From positions 1 to 7,036 of the forward strand of contig JACCUM010000064.1 of NCBI GenBank assembly GCA_013811805.1: 7,036 nt of DNA, in the 5' to 3' direction. The notes under the pieces were generated by a model, which ran no database searches, was not told the DNA's origin, and saw nothing but the letters and a program-made list of their open reading frames with translations. A program made the translations under genes and the position numbers. Source of the stretch: Geodermatophilaceae bacterium (GTDB lineage: Bacteria > Actinomycetota > Actinomycetes > Mycobacteriales > Geodermatophilaceae). Positions 1-6,391 of this stretch are shown here, piece by piece; positions within the stretch are counted from its first letter, which is position 1, and every line of letters starts with the position of its first letter.

Positions 1-327
1 GGTGCCCTGCCCGACGGTCGGTACGCACCGCCGCTCACCGATGTCGAGGCGGTGCACATCTACGAGGCGATGCTGACCGGCCCGCAGCAGATGCCGGTCT
101 TCTCCGACGAGGTGCTGACCCCGGAGGACAAGCGCAACGTGATCGCCTACATCAAGAAGATCGAGAGCCAGCCGACCTACGGCGGGTTCGGGATGGGCGG
201 CATCGGCCCGGTGGCTGACGGTGTCATCGCCTGGGTGGTCGGCCTGGGTGCCATGGTGATCGCGGCGGTATGGATCGCCGCACACGGCGTCAGGGTGGCC
301 AAGAAGGACGAGGGGGTGCAGAGATGA
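1..327 (+). CDS. qcrC: Cytochrome bc1 complex diheme cytochrome c subunit QcrC, C-terminal 108 residues (5' end outside window)
   Basis: QcrC carries electrons from the Rieske protein of the menaquinol:cytochrome c reductase to the aa3 oxidase, on the outer face of the membrane. The window starts in frame inside its second cytochrome c domain, so neither CxxCH heme motif is visible. The fragment shows GPQQMPVF (fragment residues 27-34), where Met31 fits the axial heme ligand, then a final helix with TPEDKRNVIAYI typical of class I cytochromes c. A Gly-rich linker (61-69) leads to one membrane helix (about 74-95) and a short basic cytoplasmic tail. Anchoring by a C-terminal helix is the known actinobacterial QcrC layout. 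Its stop codon overlaps the qcrA start as ATGA (324-327), so the two genes are probably translationally coupled. The assignment rests on this domain plus the qcrA-qcrB neighbours. Confidence 0.93.
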   Translation, partial: GALPDGRYAPPLTDVEAVHIYEAMLTGPQQMPVFSDEVLTPEDKRNVIAYIKKIESQPTYGGFGMGGIGPVADGVIAWVVGLGAMVIAAVWIAAHGVRVAKKDEGVQR

Positions 328-1409
328 GCGACCGGATGGAGCCGTACGACGCGTCGGCCTCCGAAGTGCAGCCGCAAGACGGCAGAGGCATGCGGGGCGG
401 GGCGGTGCCGAACCCAGGTCTGCCCGAGCACCAGCTTCGGCCCACCGATGTGGACGAGGGACTGGAGAAGCGAGCCGAGCGTCAGATCGCTGCCATGTTC
501 GGCTTGGCCACCATCCTGACCATCGGTTTCTGCGTGGCGTACTACACCGTTCCCGAGGACAGCACGATCTTCGGCTGGAGCGGACTCAACTTCGCCCTCG
601 GCGTGACCCTTGGCAGTGCCCTGCTGCTCATCGGGATCGGCGCCATCCAGTGGGCCAAGAAGCTCATGGACGACCACGAGGTCGTCGAGATGCGTCATCC
701 GTCGGTCTCCAGCGAGGAGGACCGCCGGGTGGCCCTCGCAGCCCTGTCCGCGGGTGCGGCCGAGTCCGGGATCGGCCGGCGGCCGCTGATCCGCAACAGC
801 CTGCTCGGCGCCCTCGGCGTGCTCGGGTTGCCGGCTGTCGTCGCTCTCACGGACCTGGGACCGATTGGTGACACCAGCAAGGTCGCCAGCACGGTGTGGC
901 GACGGGGCATGCGCGTGGTCAACGACGTCAGTGGCGTCCCGATCCGGCCCGAGCAGGTCGTCCAAGGGCAGTTGATCAACGGGGAACCCGCCGTCCTGGT
1001 CCCGACCGGCGACGAGGAGCGCGACGAGGAGCTCGGCGTGCTGCACGGGGCCGAGCTGCTCGCCGAGAAGTCCAAGGCCGCGGTGATCCTGGTGCGCATG
1101 CGCCCCGAGGAGATCACCGCCACCGAGGGCCGGGAGAACTGGGACGTCGACGGGATTGTGTGCTACTCCAAGATCTGCACGCACGTCGGCTGCCCCATCT
1201 CGCTGTACGAGCAGACCACGCACAACGTGCTCTGCCCGTGCCATCAATCCACCTTCGACCTGGCGAACGGCGCCGAGGTGATCTTCGGACCGGCCACGCG
1301 TCCGCTGCCCCAGCTCCAGCTGGGACTCGACGACGAGGGATACCTGATCGCCATGGGTGACTTCGAGGCAGTGGTGGGAGCCAGCTACCCGACGATGAGG
1401 CAGTCATGA
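324..1409 (+). CDS. qcrA: Cytochrome bc1 complex Rieske iron-sulfur subunit QcrA
   Basis: This 361-residue protein is the 2Fe-2S subunit that takes the first electron from menaquinol at the Qo site of QcrB and passes it to QcrC. Both cluster boxes are intact: CTHVGC at 285-290 and CPCH at 304-307. By family knowledge C285, H287, C304 and H307 bind the cluster, and C290/C306 form the stabilising disulfide. Ahead of the Rieske fold are three membrane helices (about 54-76, 88-110, 158-175), the actinobacterial arrangement; other bacteria have one. A twin arginine (R152-R153) sits just before helix three, as expected if that helix is inserted by the Tat pathway. The ATG at 324 is chosen over an in-frame ATG at 270 because it gives the ATGA overlap with qcrC, has a purine-rich GAGGGGG at 310-316, and avoids a 54-base overlap with qcrC. 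The stop overlaps the qcrB start. Confidence 0.97.
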   Translation: MSDRMEPYDASASEVQPQDGRGMRGGAVPNPGLPEHQLRPTDVDEGLEKRAERQIAAMFGLATILTIGFCVAYYTVPEDSTIFGWSGLNFALGVTLGSALLLIGIGAIQWAKKLMDDHEVVEMRHPSVSSEEDRRVALAALSAGAAESGIGRRPLIRNSLLGALGVLGLPAVVALTDLGPIGDTSKVASTVWRRGMRVVNDVSGVPIRPEQVVQGQLINGEPAVLVPTGDEERDEELGVLHGAELLAEKSKAAVILVRMRPEEITATEGRENWDVDGIVCYSKICTHVGCPISLYEQTTHNVLCPCHQSTFDLANGAEVIFGPATRPLPQLQLGLDDEGYLIAMGDFEAVVGASYPTMRQS

Positions 1410-3070
1410 CCGATTCACCGAGCACCGCTGGCTCAACGGCCAGCACGTCCACCGCCCCGCCGCGCAGAAATCCCGCTGCCGGCCCGGTCAGGTGGCTCGA
1501 CGAACGCCTCGGCCTGGCCGGCCTGGCCAAGAAGAACCTGCGCAAGGTCTTCCCTGACCACTGGTCGTTCATGCTCGGCGAGATCGCGCTGTACAGCTTC
1601 GTCATTCTGCTGCTCACGGGGGTCTTCCTGTCCCTGTGGTTCGACCCGAGCATGAGCGAGGTCGCCTACGACGGGGTGTACGCCCCGCTCAACGGGATCG
1701 AGATGTCGCGCGCGTACGAGTCGACGTTGTACATCTCCTTCGAGGTCCGCGGCGGCCTGTTGATGCGCCAGATCCACCACTGGGCAGCCTTGCTGTTCAT
1801 GGTCGCCATGACGGTGCACATGCTGCGGGTGTTCTTCACCGGCGCCTACCGCAAGCCGCGTGAGCTCAACTGGACGATCGGCGTCGGGCTGTTCACGGTC
1901 GGGCTGCTGGCCGGGTTCACCGGCTACTCGCTGCCCGACGACCTGCTGTCGGGCACCGGGCTGCGGATCATGTCCGGCTTCGTGCTGTCGGTGCCCGTCG
2001 TCGGGACCTGGACGCACTGGGCGCTGTTCGGCGGCGAGTTCCCCGGGACGGAGATCATCCCGCGGCTCTACATCGTCCACGTGCTGCTGATACCCGGGAT
2101 CATCCTTGCGCTGATCGCGGTACACGTCGGCTTGGTCTGGTACCAGAAACACACGCAGTTCCCCGGGCCGGGGCGCACCGAGCGCAACGTTGTCGGGATC
2201 CGCATCCTGCCGGCGTTCGCCGCCAAGGGCGGCGGCCTGTTCGCGGTCATCGTCGGCGTCACGGCGATCCTGGGTGGGCTGTTCCAGATCAACCCGATCT
2301 GGAACTTCGGGCCCTACGACGCGGCCAACATCTCGGCCGGCTCCCAACCGGACTGGTACGTCGGGTTCACCGAAGGCATGTTGCGGATCTTCCCGCCGTG
2401 GGAGCTATACATCGGCAACTACACGATCCCGCCCGCCTTCTGGGCGAGTCCGCTGTTCCTGGCGTTGATCCACCTGGCCGCGGCGATATATCCGTATCTC
2501 GAGAAACGGATGACCAAGGACAACGCGCTGCACAACCTGCTGCAGCGGCCCCGTGACGCACCGGTCCGCACCGCGATCGGCGTCATGGCGATCACCTTCT
2601 ACTTCTGGCTGCTGTTGCTGGGCGCCAACGACATCTTCTCGGCCTTCTTCAACGTCTCGCTCAACGCGACGATCTGGGCCGGACGGATCGGGCTGCTCCT
2701 GCTGCCGCCGCTGGCGTACTACGTCACCTACCGGATCTGCATCGGGCTCCAGCGCGGCGACCGGGCGGTGCTCGAGCACGGCGTGGAGACCGGGATCATC
2801 AAGCGGCTGCCTCATGGCGAGTTCATCGAGGTGCACCAGCCGTTGGGTGGCGTCGACTCACACGGCCACGCGATTCCGCTGGAGTACCAGGGCGCTGCGG
2901 TGCCCAAGCGGATGAACCAGCTCGGGTCGGCGGGTGCGCCCGTACAGGGCTCGCTGCTGCGTCCCGACCCGGCCGACGAGACGGCGGCGCTGGAGGAGGC
3001 GCGGGCAATTGACGAGCGCGTGGACGCCACCCGCGAGCTCGCCGGCCGCCCCAAGGACGTGACCGAGTAG
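1406..3070 (+). CDS. qcrB: Cytochrome bc1 complex cytochrome b subunit QcrB
   Basis: QcrB is the membrane core of the reductase. It holds two b hemes and the Qo and Qi quinone sites. The protein has 554 residues, close to the usual actinobacterial length. Helix B carries H124 and H138, and helix D carries H225 and H240; these are the expected heme ligands. Fourteen residues lie between the helix D histidines, the spacing of b6-type rather than mitochondrial cytochrome b. The Qo loop has PDWY at 315-318 in place of the mitochondrial PEWY. About eight hydrophobic helices can be drawn (near 57-80, 122-146, 157-176, 219-245, 275-295, 349-364, 391-410, 425-445). A hydrophilic tail of about 105 residues follows, ending in a charged, Ala/Glu-rich stretch. 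The gene starts inside the qcrA stop (ATGA) with GAGG at 1397-1400. It appears to end the qcr operon; no clear strong terminator follows. Confidence 0.97.
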   Translation: MTDSPSTAGSTASTSTAPPRRNPAAGPVRWLDERLGLAGLAKKNLRKVFPDHWSFMLGEIALYSFVILLLTGVFLSLWFDPSMSEVAYDGVYAPLNGIEMSRAYESTLYISFEVRGGLLMRQIHHWAALLFMVAMTVHMLRVFFTGAYRKPRELNWTIGVGLFTVGLLAGFTGYSLPDDLLSGTGLRIMSGFVLSVPVVGTWTHWALFGGEFPGTEIIPRLYIVHVLLIPGIILALIAVHVGLVWYQKHTQFPGPGRTERNVVGIRILPAFAAKGGGLFAVIVGVTAILGGLFQINPIWNFGPYDAANISAGSQPDWYVGFTEGMLRIFPPWELYIGNYTIPPAFWASPLFLALIHLAAAIYPYLEKRMTKDNALHNLLQRPRDAPVRTAIGVMAITFYFWLLLLGANDIFSAFFNVSLNATIWAGRIGLLLLPPLAYYVTYRICIGLQRGDRAVLEHGVETGIIKRLPHGEFIEVHQPLGGVDSHGHAIPLEYQGAAVPKRMNQLGSAGAPVQGSLLRPDPADETAALEEARAIDERVDATRELAGRPKDVTE

Positions 3071-3108
3071 CCGCGAGTTGCGCGCTCCAGACCCGCGAGT
3101 TGCGCGCT
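3071..3108 (+). repeat. Two copies of a 16-base direct repeat directly after qcrB
   Basis: The sequence CCGCGAGTTGCGCGCT occurs at 3071-3086 and again, identically, at 3093-3108, separated by six bases (CCAGAC). The first copy begins immediately after the qcrB stop codon. Each copy can fold as CGCG-AGTTG-CGCG, a small 4-bp stem, and the two GCGCGC blocks (3080-3085, 3102-3107) could also pair with each other. There is no T-run behind it, so it is not a typical intrinsic terminator. It may be a dispersed intergenic element or an RNA-processing or termination aid for the qcr transcript. That role is a guess; the identity of the two copies is directly visible. Confidence 0.9.
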
Positions 3109-3130
3109 GGCGTGAGCCGAGCCAGGTGAG

Positions 3131-3649
3131 TTGACCACGTCCGACGGGCTGACGATCCGGGATGCACACCCGGCCGACTGGGCGTTGATCTGGCCGTTCT
3201 GGCAGCGCATCGTCGCCGCCGGTGACACCTACATGTGGGAACCCTCGATCGACGAGGCAGACGCGCGCACGTCCTGGATGCAACCGGCGCCCGCTGTGGT
3301 GTTCGTCGCCGAACGGGCCGACGCCGAACGGGCGGACAACGTGGTTGCAACCGCGTTCCTGCGGCCGGCGCAGCCCGGCCTCGGCGACCATGTCGCCAAC
3401 GCCGCCTTCATGGTCGACCCCGACCACGGCGGCGGCGGGATCGGGCGCCGCCTGGCCGAACACGTGATGGCCCACGCCCGCGAGCTCGGGTACACGGCGA
3501 TGCAGTTCAACGCCGTCGTGGCGACCAATACCCGGGCCGTCGAACTCTGGCGCTCGCTGGGCTTCAGCGTGCTGGCCACCGTGCCGAGCGCCTTCCGGCA
3601 CGCCACGCTGGGCCAGGTCGGCGTGCACATCATGCACCGCGAGCTGTAG
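3131..3649 (+). CDS. GNAT-family N-acetyltransferase, possibly Mpr1/azetidine-2-carboxylate acetyltransferase-like
   Basis: This 172-residue protein is a single-domain acetyl-CoA-dependent N-acetyltransferase, probably cytosolic. The N-terminal strand TIRDAHPADW (8-17) is typical of GNAT folds. The acetyl-CoA motif lies at about 93-107: FMVDP followed by a Gly-rich loop (HGGGGIGRR) that departs from the usual Q/RxxGxG. Motif B is NTRAVELWRSLGF at 133-145. The runs GDTYMWEP (31-38), QPGLGDHVANAAFM (81-94) and AMQFN (123-127) recall fungal Mpr1/Ppr1 enzymes, which acetylate azetidine-2-carboxylate and related proline-type substrates. That match is from memory, so the substrate is unproven. The start is TTG at 3131; a stop at 3113-3115 blocks any upstream start, and the next in-frame candidates would remove strand one. 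AGGTGAG (3124-3130) abuts the start, which is closer than ideal, so translation may be weak. It lies 60 bases after qcrB and may be cotranscribed with it. Confidence 0.88.
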   Translation: MTTSDGLTIRDAHPADWALIWPFWQRIVAAGDTYMWEPSIDEADARTSWMQPAPAVVFVAERADAERADNVVATAFLRPAQPGLGDHVANAAFMVDPDHGGGGIGRRLAEHVMAHARELGYTAMQFNAVVATNTRAVELWRSLGFSVLATVPSAFRHATLGQVGVHIMHREL

Positions 3650-3684
3650 CCCGGGCGGTAACCGGCCGCGACCACTGGGCACAC

Positions 3685-3690
3685 TAAAGT
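3685..3690 (+). promoter_or_regulatory. Possible -10 box of a gnd-pgi promoter
   Basis: TAAAGT fits the TANNNT pattern of housekeeping actinobacterial -10 elements and is the most AT-rich spot in the 73-base gap between the acetyltransferase and gnd. It would place a transcript start near 3697, about 25 bases before the gnd GTG. No convincing -35 hexamer is seen about 17 bases upstream, where the sequence is GC-rich. The call is weak. Confidence 0.28.
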
Positions 3691-3710
3691 CGGCCGAGCC
3701 GCCGAGAGCT

Positions 3711-3716
3711 GAGGAG
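3711..3716 (+). promoter_or_regulatory. Shine-Dalgarno of gnd
   Basis: GAGGAG stands six bases before the GTG at 3723. This good match and spacing supports GTG as the gnd start rather than the in-frame ATG at 3735. It also suggests that gnd is translated from its own signal and not by coupling to the acetyltransferase. Confidence 0.85.
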
Positions 3717-3722
3717 CTGCTT

Positions 3723-4742
3723 GTGAAGATCGGGATGGTGGGCACCGGCCGGATGGGCGCCAACATGGCGCGGCGGCTGATGACCGCGGGGCACGAGTGT
3801 GCGGTGTACAACCGCACGCCGGAGCCGGTGAAGCAGTTGGTCAAGGAGGGTGCCCACGGCACCGAATCGCTGGCGGAGCTGGTGGAAGCGCTCGAGGCGC
3901 CGCGATCGGTGTGGCTGATGCTGCCGGCGGCGGTCACCGGTAACACGGTGAGCCAGCTCCTCGAGCTCCTGGACGGTGACGACACGATCATCGACGGGGG
4001 CAACTCCTACTACCGCGACGACATCGACCGGGCGGAACTGGCCGCCACCAGCAGCATCCACTACGTCGACTGCGGGACCAGTGGCGGCGTGTGGGGCCGC
4101 GAGCGCGGCTACTGCCTGATGATCGGCGGCGACCCCACCGCCGTCGATCGGCTCGACCCGATCTTCGCCGCGCTCGCGCCCGGCGTGGAGACCGCCCCGC
4201 GCACCCCCGGCCGCACCGGAGACGTGAGCCAAGCCGAGCAGGGCTACCTGCACTGCGGGCCCGCCGGCGCCGGCCACTTCGTGAAGATGGTGCACAACGG
4301 CATCGAGTACGCCCTGATGGCGGCCTACGGCGAGGGACTGAACATCATCCGCAACGCCGGCGTCGGCAAGCAGAGCCAGCAGGCCGATGCCGAGACCGCG
4401 CCGCTGGGCAACCCCCGCTACTACCAGTACGACTCGATCAACCTCGCCGATGTGGCGGAGGTATGGCGGCGGGGCAGCGTGGTCAGCTCGTGGTTGCTGG
4501 ACCTCACCGCCACCGCGCTGGCCGCAGACCCCGACCTCGAGCAGTTCAGCGGCCGGGTGTCCGACTCCGGCGAGGGTCGCTGGACGTCGATCGCGGCCGT
4601 CGAGGAAGGCGTCCCGACGCCGCTTCTCACCGGGGCGCTCTACAGCCGCTTCGCCTCCCGCGGGGCCGACGAGTTCACGCACAAGGTGGAGTCGGCGATG
4701 CGCAAGCAGTTCGGCGGGCACGACGAGAAGCCCGTCGGATGA
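3723..4742 (+). CDS. gnd: 6-phosphogluconate dehydrogenase, decarboxylating, short YqeC-like type
   Basis: The enzyme oxidises and decarboxylates 6-phosphogluconate to ribulose 5-phosphate and reduces NAD(P)+, in the cytosolic oxidative pentose phosphate pathway. The Rossmann motif GTGRMG is at 7-12. NRT at 30-32, after the second strand, is the place where classical enzymes hold the NADP 2'-phosphate. DGGNS (91-95), CGTSGGVWG (117-125) and KMVHNGIE (188-195) are substrate and catalytic motifs, with K188 and E195 matching the known catalytic Lys and Glu. At 339 residues it lacks the last part of the roughly 470-residue E. coli Gnd. ADVAEVWRRGSV (242-253) and SDSGEGRWT (280-288) mark the short YqeC-like branch. 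The GTG start keeps the complete first strand (MKIGMVG) and has a good Shine-Dalgarno. The stop overlaps the pgi start by ATGA, so the pair is probably coupled. Cofactor choice is inferred, not shown. Confidence 0.95.
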   Translation: MKIGMVGTGRMGANMARRLMTAGHECAVYNRTPEPVKQLVKEGAHGTESLAELVEALEAPRSVWLMLPAAVTGNTVSQLLELLDGDDTIIDGGNSYYRDDIDRAELAATSSIHYVDCGTSGGVWGRERGYCLMIGGDPTAVDRLDPIFAALAPGVETAPRTPGRTGDVSQAEQGYLHCGPAGAGHFVKMVHNGIEYALMAAYGEGLNIIRNAGVGKQSQQADAETAPLGNPRYYQYDSINLADVAEVWRRGSVVSSWLLDLTATALAADPDLEQFSGRVSDSGEGRWTSIAAVEEGVPTPLLTGALYSRFASRGADEFTHKVESAMRKQFGGHDEKPVG

Positions 4743-6388
4743 CCGGGCTGACCCACCTGACCGAGCCGAGCGCTACCCCGGAGTGGGCCGAGCTGCGCGA
4801 GCACCATGTGTCGGTGCGGCCGCGACATCTCGGCGAGCTGTTCGCCGAGGACCCCGACCGGGCGGCCGCGTTCCAGGTCGACGCGGCTGAGCTGCACCTT
4901 GATTACTCCAAGCACCGGATCACCCGCGCGACCCTGCCGCTGCTCACGGCCCTGGCCCGACGCGTCGGGCTGGCCGAGCGCATCGAGGCGATGTTCCGGG
5001 GCGAGCACGTCAACGTCACCGAGGACCGGCCGGCGTTGCACGTCGCGCTGCGGATGCCGCGGGGCACCCAGCTGATGGTGGACGGCGTGGACGTCGTCGC
5101 GCAGGTGCACGAGGTGCTGGACCGGATGGCGGCATTCTGCGACCAGGTCCGCTCCGGGGGGTGGACCGGTCACACCGGTGAGCGCATCCGCACCGTCGTC
5201 AACATCGGCATCGGCGGCTCCGACCTCGGGCCGGCGATGGCCTACGCCGCGCTGCGCGACTACTCCGACCGCTCCATCGCCTGCCGGTTCGTGTCCAACA
5301 TCGACCCGACCGACATCTGGGAGGCCACCCACGACCTCGACCCGGCGGCCACGTTGTTCATCGTCTGCTCCAAGACGTTCACCACGCTGGAGACGCTGAC
5401 TAACGCGCGCACGGCCCGCCGGTGGCTGCTCGACGGGCTTGGCGCAGGCCCCGAGGCGGTGGCCCGGCACTTCGCGGCGGTGTCGACCAATGCCGAGCGG
5501 GTGGCCGAGTTCGGCATCGAGCCGGCGAACATGTTCGGCTTCTGGGACTGGGTCGGCGGGCGGTACTCGGTCGGCTCCGCCGTCGGGCTGTCGCTGATGG
5601 TGGCGATCGGGCCGCAGGGGTTCGACGAGTTCCTCGCCGGCTTCCACGCCATCGACGAGCACTTCCGCACCGCCCCGTTCGAGGCCAACATGCCGGTGAT
5701 CTGCGGCCTACTCGGTGTCTGGTACGGCGACTTCTTCGGCGCGCGGACACACGCGGTGCTGCCCTACAGCCAGTACCTGCACCGCTTCCCGGCCTACCTG
5801 CAGCAGCTGACGATGGAGAGCAACGGCAAGTCGGTACGCGCCGACGGCAGCCCGGTTGCCGGGGACACCGGTGAGATCTTCTGGGGCGAGCCGGGCACGA
5901 ACGGCCAGCACGCGTTCTACCAGCTGCTGCACCAGGGCACCCGGCTCGTGCCGGCCGACTTCATCGGCTTCGCGCAGCCGAACCACGACATCGCCGACAT
6001 GCACGACCTGCTGATGGCCAACCTGCTCGCCCAGACCGCCGTGCTGGCCTTCGGCCGCACCGCCGAGGAGGTCGCGGCGGACGGGACGCCCGAGCACCTG
6101 GTGCCGCACAAGGTGATGCCCGGCAACCGGCCGACGTCGACGATCCTGGCCCCGAAGCTGACGCCCTCGACGTTGGGCCAGCTCATCGCCCTCTACGAGC
6201 ACGCGGTGTTCACCGAGGCAACCATCTGGGGCATCGACCCGTTCGACCAGTGGGGTGTGGAGCTCGGCAAGGTGATGGCCAACCAGCTAGCGCCTGCAGT
6301 CAGCGGGTCCGCCGAGGCCGGGGTGCAGCTCGACACATCCACTGCGGCGCTGGTCGCCTACTACCGGGAGCAGCGCGGACGGGCCTGA
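4739..6388 (+). CDS. pgi: Glucose-6-phosphate isomerase
   Basis: Pgi interconverts glucose 6-phosphate and fructose 6-phosphate, the branch between glycolysis/gluconeogenesis and the pentose phosphate pathway. At 549 residues it has the usual bacterial full length, with both SIS domains. Visible motifs are NIGIGGSDLGP (155-165), the phosphate-binding SKTFTTLET (211-219), the first PGI signature DWVGGRYSVGSAVG (270-283) and the second signature ending FDQWGVELGK (502-511). E360 in TMESNGK, H391 in GTNGQHAFYQ and K511 fit the known catalytic residues. No frameshift or missing active-site residue is seen. The ATG at 4739 overlaps the gnd stop (ATGA), with a weak GAGAAG at 4725-4730. The frame stays open far upstream, but that stretch lies inside gnd in another frame and has no homologous content. 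pgi ends 3 bases before the stop of the opposing ctaF. Confidence 0.98.
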   Translation: MTGLTHLTEPSATPEWAELREHHVSVRPRHLGELFAEDPDRAAAFQVDAAELHLDYSKHRITRATLPLLTALARRVGLAERIEAMFRGEHVNVTEDRPALHVALRMPRGTQLMVDGVDVVAQVHEVLDRMAAFCDQVRSGGWTGHTGERIRTVVNIGIGGSDLGPAMAYAALRDYSDRSIACRFVSNIDPTDIWEATHDLDPAATLFIVCSKTFTTLETLTNARTARRWLLDGLGAGPEAVARHFAAVSTNAERVAEFGIEPANMFGFWDWVGGRYSVGSAVGLSLMVAIGPQGFDEFLAGFHAIDEHFRTAPFEANMPVICGLLGVWYGDFFGARTHAVLPYSQYLHRFPAYLQQLTMESNGKSVRADGSPVAGDTGEIFWGEPGTNGQHAFYQLLHQGTRLVPADFIGFAQPNHDIADMHDLLMANLLAQTAVLAFGRTAEEVAADGTPEHLVPHKVMPGNRPTSTILAPKLTPSTLGQLIALYEHAVFTEATIWGIDPFDQWGVELGKVMANQLAPAVSGSAEAGVQLDTSTAALVAYYREQRGRA

Positions 6389-6391
6389 CGG

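Noticed and set aside
270..323. 18-residue upstream extension of QcrA from the ATG at 270
   Set aside because: It would lie inside the qcrC membrane helix codons; the ATGA junction at 324 with a purine-rich site is the better start.
177..1247. Long minus-strand open frame (356 codons) opposite qcrC/qcrA
   Set aside because: It lies opposite well-supported genes, its product is low-complexity Ala/Gly/Arg/His-rich without any domain, and such open antisense frames are usual in GC-rich coding DNA.
1433..2347. Long minus-strand open frame opposite qcrB
   Set aside because: The product is Arg/Gln/Asp/Glu-rich low-complexity sequence, mirrors the codon bias of qcrB, and has no recognisable domain or start signal.
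3650..3722. Intrinsic terminator or riboswitch in the gap before gnd
   Set aside because: Only short GC-rich self-complementary bits (such as CCGG pairs near 3651-3666) are present, with no T-run and no riboswitch-like fold.
2858..4003. Minus-strand open frame of 381 codons across the qcrB end, GNAT and gnd start
   Set aside because: It spans three plus-strand features with convincing motifs, and its product has no recognisable fold; it is a codon-bias shadow.
3684..4721. Minus-strand open frame of 345 codons opposite gnd
   Set aside because: It is an exact antisense shadow of gnd with low-complexity composition.
4091..4738. Open frame upstream of and in frame with pgi, giving a 765-residue product
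   Set aside because: The extra 216 residues overlap gnd in another frame, are Arg/Pro-rich without a domain, and Pgi is complete from 4739.
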